From: Acidiferrobacteraceae bacterium
GTDB taxonomy: Bacteria > Pseudomonadota > Gammaproteobacteria > Arenicellales > UBA868
Assembly (NCBI GenBank): GCA_002731295.1
Contig: PCBE01000056.1
Span: forward strand, 6,970 to 12,018
Reading direction: 5' to 3'
Length of the DNA stretch: 5,049 nt
The notes beneath the pieces were generated by a model. The model made no database searches and was not told the DNA's origin. It saw only the letters and a list, made by a program, of their open reading frames with translations. A program made the position numbers and the translations under genes. This document shows positions 1-5,049 of the stretch, piece after piece (position 1 is the stretch's first letter; each line of letters opens with the position of its first letter).

Positions 1-302
1 ACGTCATCGGTGAACCCCACACATTGCTGGCCGACCTGATCGCGATGTACCAGGAGGGCTTGACCCGCCCACTGCCGTTTTTCCCCCGAAGCGCGTGGGA
101 GTATGTGAGCACCACCGGCGACCCGGCCAAGGCAGCAGCTAGGACGTGGGCGGGTAACGATTATGCCTGGGGCGAAAGCGAAGACGCCTACAACCAGCTC
201 GCTTTTCGCGATAGCGGCATCGAGATTTTAGAGGGAGAATTCGAACAGCTGGCCTCTCGGATCCTCGGGCCACTGCAGGCGAATCGAGTGGTGATACGCT
301 GA
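1..302 (+). CDS. recC: RecC subunit of exodeoxyribonuclease V, C-terminal end (5' truncated by window edge)
   Basis: This is the last 99 codons of recC; the first whole codon is at position 3 and the stop TGA is at 300-302. RecC is the non-catalytic scaffold of cytoplasmic RecBCD. It holds RecB and RecD, splits the incoming duplex and, in E. coli, recognises Chi. The fragment shows the conserved RecC C-terminal block PLPFFPRSAWEYV (about 71-109), which closely resembles E. coli RecC. A W-x-G...WGE..D.YNQLAFR stretch (about 147-204) and a final FEQLASRILGPL helix (about 241-276) follow, as in the family. An in-frame TTG at 24 is not a start, because the reading frame is open and family-like upstream of it to the edge. 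The identification rests on this tail and on the recB and recD genes that follow. Chi-reading residues lie upstream and cannot be judged here. Confidence 0.95.
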   Translation, partial: VIGEPHTLLADLIAMYQEGLTRPLPFFPRSAWEYVSTTGDPAKAAARTWAGNDYAWGESEDAYNQLAFRDSGIEILEGEFEQLASRILGPLQANRVVIR

Positions 303-304
303 TG
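300..304 (+). other. recC/recB stop-start overlap (TGATG)
   Basis: The recC stop TGA (300-302) and the recB start ATG (302-304) share the A at 302. No strong Shine-Dalgarno sequence is visible just upstream; only a weak GTGGTG lies at about 288-293. The likely inference is that ribosomes finishing recC reinitiate on recB, which would keep subunit production balanced. There is no room here for a separate promoter or for the ptrA gene found between recC and recB in E. coli. Confidence 0.85.
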
Positions 305-3300
305 GCGACGCCGCCTCTGGATATCTGCGCGTTGCCGCTCGCCGGAATGAATCTGGTGGAAGCGGCTGCGGGCACTGGCAAAACGCGGACGATTGCGGCA
401 CTTTACTTGAGAACTGTACTCCAGACCGAAATTCAGGTCAGGAATATTCTTGTCGTGACCTACACTCATGCCGCCACCCGGGAGTTGCGAGAACGGGTCC
501 GTGATCTGTTGCTGCAGGCTGTTGGGGTGTTTCAACACGGGGATGCTGGAGAAGATGCACTCCTGAACCATCTTGCTGCAATTCATCCGGATTCGGAATT
601 GGCCGTCAAACGTTTGCGACGGGCCATCGCAGATTTTGATGAGGCTGCGATTTTTACCATCCATGGGTTTTGTCAACGCGTTCTTGCCGAAAATGCGTTC
701 GAAGGTGCGCAGCCGTTTGAATCGGAACTGCTGACAGATGAACGGCAGTTCGTCGGTGAAGTAGTGGATGATTTCTGGCGCCGAAATATCTACCCAGCCA
801 ATGTTTTATGGGTCGACTGGCTTCAGGCAAATGGGGTAGATCGTCCCGAGACCCTTTTGAACGGCTTGACTAACGTCACGGGTAAACCCTACCTGCACAT
901 AGCGCCCTTGCCCGAACCCAAACCGCCCAAGATTCTGGAAGACGAGCTCCAGAGCTGTTTCCAAAAGTTGGCTGACGACTGGTCAGCCCAGCGAGACAGC
1001 GTAGAAAAGATTCTGCTCGAAGACGATCGGCTGAATCGCAACCGGTACCGGGTATCCAGCGTTGCCGTCTGGATTACCCAGATGGACCAGTTGCTCAAGC
1101 GTTCGCGGCCCGACTTTATGGCGCTACGTGAATTCACACGGTTCGACAGATTTCAGGCATCGGTCATTTCCGATCGCCGTTCTGTGAAAAAAGGGCACGC
1201 CCCGCCAACCCACCCTTATTTTGAATCCTGTGATGATTTTGCTGAATGCCTTGAAAACCTAGAAGCTATTTATCAGCAGCGCTACCGCATTTTTCAACGC
1301 GAGTTGTATCAGTACGTGGTGATTGAGTTGCCGCTTCGCAAAGCCGAGCGCGGAGCGCTGGGCTATGATGATCTGCTGACACGGCTACAAACCGCATTGC
1401 GTAGCCCTCATAGTGGCTCGCTGGTCGAGAAACTTCGTTCGGACTATCAAGTAGCACTGATTGATGAATTTCAGGATACTGACCCCGTTCAGTACGATAT
1501 TTTCCGCAAGATTTATCACGGGTCTGATTGCCCTGTCTTTCTCGTTGGTGATCCAAAACAAGCGATCTACAGTTTTCGCGGTGCCGACGTTTTCACGTAT
1601 CTCTATGCACGGCAGGACACAACGAAGCAGTTTTCGTTGGAGCAGAACTGGCGCTCGGTACCGCAACTGGTTCACGCTGTAAATCTGCTTTTTGAACGGC
1701 GGGCAGATTTACCGGCGTTCCTGTTGGATGAGATCGATTTTTCACCTGCACAACCAGCACCCAAGCAACTGCCCGAGCTGACCGAATCCGGCTTAGCAGC
1801 ACCGGCCCTGACGATCTGGCCATTGTCTCGAGAAGATGATGACAATAAGCCGATTGCTAAGCACCGTGCAGGCTCGTTGTGTGTAGCGGCGACTACAACC
1901 GAAATCACCCGGCTTCTCGCCCTACCAGCAAAGATCGGTGAGGAGCCACTTCACCGCAGCGACATCGCGGTGCTGGTACGAACGCATTCACAGGCCCGTA
2001 TTGTGGAAACTGCAATGCGAGAGGCCGGCATCGCCAGCGTTCGACATTCCCAGGAAAGCGTTTATCAAACACACGAGGCAGTGGAACTGGAGCGTGTTCT
2101 CATCGCGATACTGGAACCGAATCGGGAAGCACGAGTACGGGCGGCACTGCTGACCGATTTCTGGGGCATGGATGCCGCATCCCTGCAGTCGTTCTCGTCA
2201 CTCGAGCTGGCGTGGGATGCCCGGCTTGCCGGATTTCATCACTATCACGAGCTGTGGCGCACCCACGGATTCATGCGAATGTTTCGAGAATGGACTGCGG
2301 TAGAGGGCGTCTATCCACGGCTGCTGGATTTTGAAGATGGTGACCGGCGCCTGACAAACTTACTGCAGCTGGCTGAGTTGATTCATGGTCAGGAGCGGCA
2401 CTGTGCCGGACTCAACAACTTGGTTACTTGGTTTTCAGAAGCAATGACACGGCCGCCGGTCAGAGATGATCCATCGCTGCTCAGACTTGAGAGTGACGAG
2501 GACCGGGTCCAGATTGTCACCGTGCACGGCAGCAAAGGCCTGCAGTACCCGGTGGTGTTTCTACCGTTCAGCTGGAGTGGCGGGCTTCAAGTGGCTGGCT
2601 CTGAGCGCTGTATTTTTCATGACATTAGCCAGGGTAATGCCGCCACGGTCGATTTTGGTTCGGTGGACTTTGAACAACACCTGGCGCAGGCCTGCCGTGA
2701 AGAACTGGCCGAAAATCTGCGATTATTTTATGTGGCATTGACTCGGGCACGCTGTCGCTGCTACCTCGCCTGGGGGGCCGTCAACGATGCGGCTACGTCC
2801 GCAATGGCCTGGTTGCTGCACCGGTCACTGGATGTCGTGCAAGATGATTTCATCACAGCACTTCAAACACGCTTCAGAGCAATCACCGATCCAGAGATTT
2901 TCGACACGCTCGAGCGGTTGGCTGAAAGGTCCGAGGGTGCCATCCAGGTGATCGAACCCAGTTTTGAACCTAACGGCCTTACAACATCCGATGCCGTGTC
3001 TAAACGGCCAATGGCTGCTCGAGAGGTCGATCGAAAGATCGATCAGACATGGCGGCTGACGAGCTTCAGCGCACTTTCGACGGGGTACAACACGGAACTT
3101 CCGGATTACGATCACGCTCAGCAGCGAGTGCTGTATGACGGTGAACGGCCGGATGTTTTTACCTTTCCGCGCGGTGCACGGGCAGGAACCTGTCTGCATC
3201 AGGTGTTTGAAGAACTGGATTTTTCGAGCCCTGATGCAGACCATCGCAACGCGGTTATTGAGCGGGTGCTAAAGACACACGGTTATGAAGCGAAGTGGCA

Positions 3301-3883
3301 GGATGTGGTAGCACAACTGGTGGACCGCGTCCTCCATGTGCCGCTCGATCCGCACGGCAAGTTACGACTGGTAGATATTCAACAATCACAGCGCGTCGAC
3401 GAAATGGAGTTCTACTACCCGTTCGCAGCGCACGATCCCCAAGCGTTCAAGTCAGCGATTCAAGCTTCAGCAGACGACGCCCATATCAAATCTGCTATCC
3501 AACAAATTGAACTGGGCTCGACTGCCGGATTCATGCACGGATTTATCGATCTGGTCTTTGAGGCAGCGGGCCGCTATTACCTGGTTGACTACAAGTCCAA
3601 TTTTCTTGGTATGAATCAAGATGATTACCGACCCGGCCTGCTGAAAGAGGTGATGGAGCGCGAGCAATATGTACTGCAATATCTAATCTACACAGTTGCT
3701 CTGCATCGGTACTTGAAGCATCGGATACCTGATTATCACTACGAGGAACATTTCGGCGGTGTTTACTATCTTTTTCTCAGAGGCATGGATCCCGCACTGG
3801 ACAACCAATGTGGTGTGTATTACGACCGACCCGGTCAGGCGCTGATCGGACCGCTCGAAAGACTGCTGGGCAGTGTCATATGA
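302..3883 (+). CDS. recB: RecB subunit of exodeoxyribonuclease V (3'-5' helicase and nuclease)
   Basis: RecB is the ATP-driven 3'-5' helicase and only nuclease of RecBCD; it resects double-strand ends and loads RecA. The product is 1193 aa (E. coli about 1180). The N-terminal superfamily 1A helicase shows Walker A AAAGTGKT (21-28, K27), motif Ia VVTYTHAAT (51-59), FTIHGFCQR (118-126), motif II IDEFQDTDP (387-395), motif III GDPKQAIYSFRGAD (416-429), motif IV QNWRS (448-452), motif V TVHGSKGLQYP (740-750) and motif VI LFYVALTRAR (808-817). A variable linker leads to WRLTSFSAL (from 917) and the nuclease domain. Its metal and catalytic residues are H966 (GTCLHQ), E1036 (EMEFYYPF), D1083 (FIDLVF) and D1096/K1098 (VDYKSN), with the same spacing as E. 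coli E1020/D1067/D1080/K1082. QYLIYTVALHRYLKHRIPDY (about 1118-1137) and FGGVYYLFLRG close the domain. The ATG at 302 is preferred over the in-frame ATG at 347, because residues before M16 resemble E. coli RecB (PL..LPL.G). No frameshift or missing catalytic residue is seen. Confidence 0.98.
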   Translation: MATPPLDICALPLAGMNLVEAAAGTGKTRTIAALYLRTVLQTEIQVRNILVVTYTHAATRELRERVRDLLLQAVGVFQHGDAGEDALLNHLAAIHPDSELAVKRLRRAIADFDEAAIFTIHGFCQRVLAENAFEGAQPFESELLTDERQFVGEVVDDFWRRNIYPANVLWVDWLQANGVDRPETLLNGLTNVTGKPYLHIAPLPEPKPPKILEDELQSCFQKLADDWSAQRDSVEKILLEDDRLNRNRYRVSSVAVWITQMDQLLKRSRPDFMALREFTRFDRFQASVISDRRSVKKGHAPPTHPYFESCDDFAECLENLEAIYQQRYRIFQRELYQYVVIELPLRKAERGALGYDDLLTRLQTALRSPHSGSLVEKLRSDYQVALIDEFQDTDPVQYDIFRKIYHGSDCPVFLVGDPKQAIYSFRGADVFTYLYARQDTTKQFSLEQNWRSVPQLVHAVNLLFERRADLPAFLLDEIDFSPAQPAPKQLPELTESGLAAPALTIWPLSREDDDNKPIAKHRAGSLCVAATTTEITRLLALPAKIGEEPLHRSDIAVLVRTHSQARIVETAMREAGIASVRHSQESVYQTHEAVELERVLIAILEPNREARVRAALLTDFWGMDAASLQSFSSLELAWDARLAGFHHYHELWRTHGFMRMFREWTAVEGVYPRLLDFEDGDRRLTNLLQLAELIHGQERHCAGLNNLVTWFSEAMTRPPVRDDPSLLRLESDEDRVQIVTVHGSKGLQYPVVFLPFSWSGGLQVAGSERCIFHDISQGNAATVDFGSVDFEQHLAQACREELAENLRLFYVALTRARCRCYLAWGAVNDAATSAMAWLLHRSLDVVQDDFITALQTRFRAITDPEIFDTLERLAERSEGAIQVIEPSFEPNGLTTSDAVSKRPMAAREVDRKIDQTWRLTSFSALSTGYNTELPDYDHAQQRVLYDGERPDVFTFPRGARAGTCLHQVFEELDFSSPDADHRNAVIERVLKTHGYEAKWQDVVAQLVDRVLHVPLDPHGKLRLVDIQQSQRVDEMEFYYPFAAHDPQAFKSAIQASADDAHIKSAIQQIELGSTAGFMHGFIDLVFEAAGRYYLVDYKSNFLGMNQDDYRPGLLKEVMEREQYVLQYLIYTVALHRYLKHRIPDYHYEEHFGGVYYLFLRGMDPALDNQCGVYYDRPGQALIGPLERLLGSVI
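3025..3044 (+). other. Perfect-to-near-perfect inverted repeat with GAAA loop inside recB
   Basis: Bases 3025-3032 can pair with 3037-3044. This gives an 8-bp stem with one G-T (G-U in RNA) pair and a GAAA loop at 3033-3036, a GNRA-type tetraloop. It lies within codons for the variable linker (about residues 908-915) between the RecB helicase and nuclease domains. The stem is built from GATC repeats and has no U-tract after it, so it is not a classical terminator. It may be a chance structure; no function can be assigned. Confidence 0.35.
3880..3883 (+). other. recB/recD stop-start overlap (ATGA)
   Basis: The recD ATG (3880-3882) overlaps the recB stop TGA (3881-3883) in the common ATGA arrangement, a shift to the +2 frame relative to recB. 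No convincing Shine-Dalgarno sequence stands at the usual distance; the nearest purine run is GAAAGA, about 20 bases upstream. RecD translation is therefore probably coupled to termination on recB, which fits a 1:1 subunit ratio. Confidence 0.85.
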
Positions 3884-5049
3884 GTGCGCTGATCAAACAA
3901 CTGGAAATCGCACGGCGGTATGGCGATCTCAGCGACATCGCATTTCACTTTGCCGAGTTACTGGGCCGGCTTGACCCAACTGCAGGTGACCCGTTGCGAC
4001 TGGCCGCTGCACTGGTCAGTCAGCGTACAGGTTCTGGTCATGTCTGTGTCAATCTGCCCGACGAAGCCGACCGCCGCCTGTTGACCAGCGATAATGACCT
4101 CAACATCACCGCACCGCCACTGGCCGAGTGGATGGCTGTGCTGAAAAAGTCCATGGTGGTGACAGTGTCGGGCGAATATCGGCCGCTGGTACTTGAACCT
4201 GACGGCCGACTGTATCTTTATCGCTATTGGGACTGGGAAAAACGACTGGCTGAAGACCTTCTAGTTCGTGCTCGGCTGCCAGATCTTGACATCGACGACA
4301 ACGCCCTGAGCCAGGCCCTGACCACAGTTTTTCCTGCGGGTCTTGGCAGTTCAGACCAGAAGGTGGCTGCTGCCCTGAGTGTTTTTCGTCCCTTGAGTGT
4401 TATCACAGGAGGTCCGGGCAGCGGTAAAACCACGACCGTAGTCCGGACCGTCGCACTGTTGCAGGCCGTTGCGGGCATGCCTGCAGATGCGTTCACCCTG
4501 GCAGCCCCCACCGGCAAAGCGGCGGCACGGCTACGGGAGGTGTTCGTACAGTCGGTAACTCTGCCGGGACTGGAAAATCTTCAGTTGCCCGAACGCACGA
4601 CCACGATACACCGGCTGCTCGGAATTCATGCCGCCGATGGCAATCCGGTTCATGATGCCCGCAACCCCCTGACTTGCCGTGTACTGGTGGTGGATGAAGC
4701 CTCGATGATCGACCTAGGGCTGATGGTCAAGCTGGTCGAGGCGATGCCTCGACATGCCCGCCTCATTCTGTTGGGGGACCGGGATCAACTGGCCTCAGTG
4801 GAGGCTGGTTCTGTACTCGAAGATATCTGTAACGGTGCGCAAGGCTTGCCTGAGGCGCTGGCAGCCAGGCTTGGCCGGGTAACCGGTGTGCAGGATGTCT
4901 CTGGTGCTATGCCTGGAAACGCGGCGCCACTCGCCGGTTCGCTCGCTGTGTTGCAGGATAGCTGGCGATATGATCGCACAAGCGATATCGGCAGGTTGGC
5001 CAGCGCCGTCCAGGCAGGTGATGTGAGCCAGACGATCGACTGTCTGCAG
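3880..5049 (+). CDS. recD: RecD subunit of exodeoxyribonuclease V, N-terminal 390 residues (3' truncated by window edge)
   Basis: RecD is the 5'-3' superfamily 1B helicase motor of RecBCD; in E. coli it is required for full nuclease activity and for regulation by Chi. The frame is open from ATG 3880 to the last base, giving 390 codons, roughly two thirds of E. coli RecD (608 aa). The N-terminal domain (1 to about 150) includes LRLAAALVSQRTGSGHVCVNLP (split at about residues 41-62), which resembles the E. coli LAAALLSHDAGEGHVC region. The motor follows: Walker A GGPGSGKTTT (177-186, K183), motif Ia AAPTGKAAARL (208-218), TTIHRLLG (241-248), Walker B VVDEASMIDL (270-279, D272/E273) and motif III GDRDQLASVEAG (299-310). 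Then comes LQDSWRYDRTSDIGRLA (358 onward), the motif IV region with R363. The later motifs, including the C-terminal SF1B arginine motif, lie outside the window. This is a RecBCD-type RecD rather than free-standing RecD2, judged by its place after recB and its N-terminus. Confidence 0.96.
   Translation, partial: MSALIKQLEIARRYGDLSDIAFHFAELLGRLDPTAGDPLRLAAALVSQRTGSGHVCVNLPDEADRRLLTSDNDLNITAPPLAEWMAVLKKSMVVTVSGEYRPLVLEPDGRLYLYRYWDWEKRLAEDLLVRARLPDLDIDDNALSQALTTVFPAGLGSSDQKVAAALSVFRPLSVITGGPGSGKTTTVVRTVALLQAVAGMPADAFTLAAPTGKAAARLREVFVQSVTLPGLENLQLPERTTTIHRLLGIHAADGNPVHDARNPLTCRVLVVDEASMIDLGLMVKLVEAMPRHARLILLGDRDQLASVEAGSVLEDICNGAQGLPEALAARLGRVTGVQDVSGAMPGNAAPLAGSLAVLQDSWRYDRTSDIGRLASAVQAGDVSQTIDCLQ

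Noticed and set aside
188..676. Long minus-strand open frame of 162 codons opposite the recC tail and early recB
   Set aside because: It lies antisense to two confidently identified genes, and its translation is low-complexity-like with no recognisable domain. It is a shadow of the coding strand.
1063..1072. Sequence one mismatch away from the Neisseria DNA uptake sequence (GCCGTCTGAA)
   Set aside because: It is a single imperfect copy inside recB, and a genome that uses this signal would be expected to show perfect copies, often as inverted pairs. It is chance.
2825..3244. Minus-strand open frame of 139 codons opposite the recB linker
   Set aside because: It is antisense to recB and has no recognisable protein family or ribosome binding context. 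The + strand reading matches RecB on both sides.
3316..3324. CTGGTGG strings resembling the E. coli Chi octamer (also near 4684)
   Set aside because: Both copies have A in place of the leading G of GCTGGTGG, and I saw no exact octamer on the + strand. The Chi sequence in this organism is unknown, so nothing can be claimed.
4224..4517. Minus-strand open frame opposite the recD Walker A region
   Set aside because: The + strand encodes an intact RecD motor here. The Ala/Arg/Ser-rich antisense product is what GC-rich coding DNA yields in the opposite frame.
1..5049. Possible defence island, phage remnant or new system around RecBCD
   Set aside because: The whole window is accounted for by recC, recB and recD with intact motifs. 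No intergenic space, foreign gene or repeat array remains to be explained.

Overview
The window is an ordinary but tightly packed piece of a recC-recB-recD operon, which encodes the three subunits of the RecBCD helicase-nuclease (exodeoxyribonuclease V). All genes are on the + strand. The first 302 bases are the 3' end of recC. Bases 302-3883 are a complete recB of 1193 codons. Bases 3880-5049 are the first 390 codons of recD, which runs off the right edge. There is no intergenic DNA: recC and recB share one base (TGATG) and recB and recD share four (ATGA). This suggests a single mRNA with translational coupling and a promoter outside the window.

The three products work as one complex at double-strand DNA ends. 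RecB is a 3'-5' superfamily 1A helicase with a C-terminal nuclease domain. RecD is a 5'-3' superfamily 1B helicase on the opposite strand. RecC is the scaffold that splits the duplex and, in the E. coli paradigm, reads Chi. All the helicase motifs that fall in the window and the RecB nuclease residues (H966, E1036, D1083, D1096, K1098) are present, so the enzyme looks functional.

The RecBCD type (rather than AddAB), the moderate GC content and close protein similarity to E. coli RecB and RecD suggest a proteobacterium, most likely a gammaproteobacterium. In enterobacteria the protease gene ptrA sits between recC and recB. It is absent here, so this is probably not an Enterobacterales genome. 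I cannot name a genus.

I found no RNA gene, mobile element, CRISPR array, integration site or undescribed system. The findings below are small points: the operon junctions, two substitutions next to conserved RecB motifs, and one GNRA-capped hairpin inside recB.
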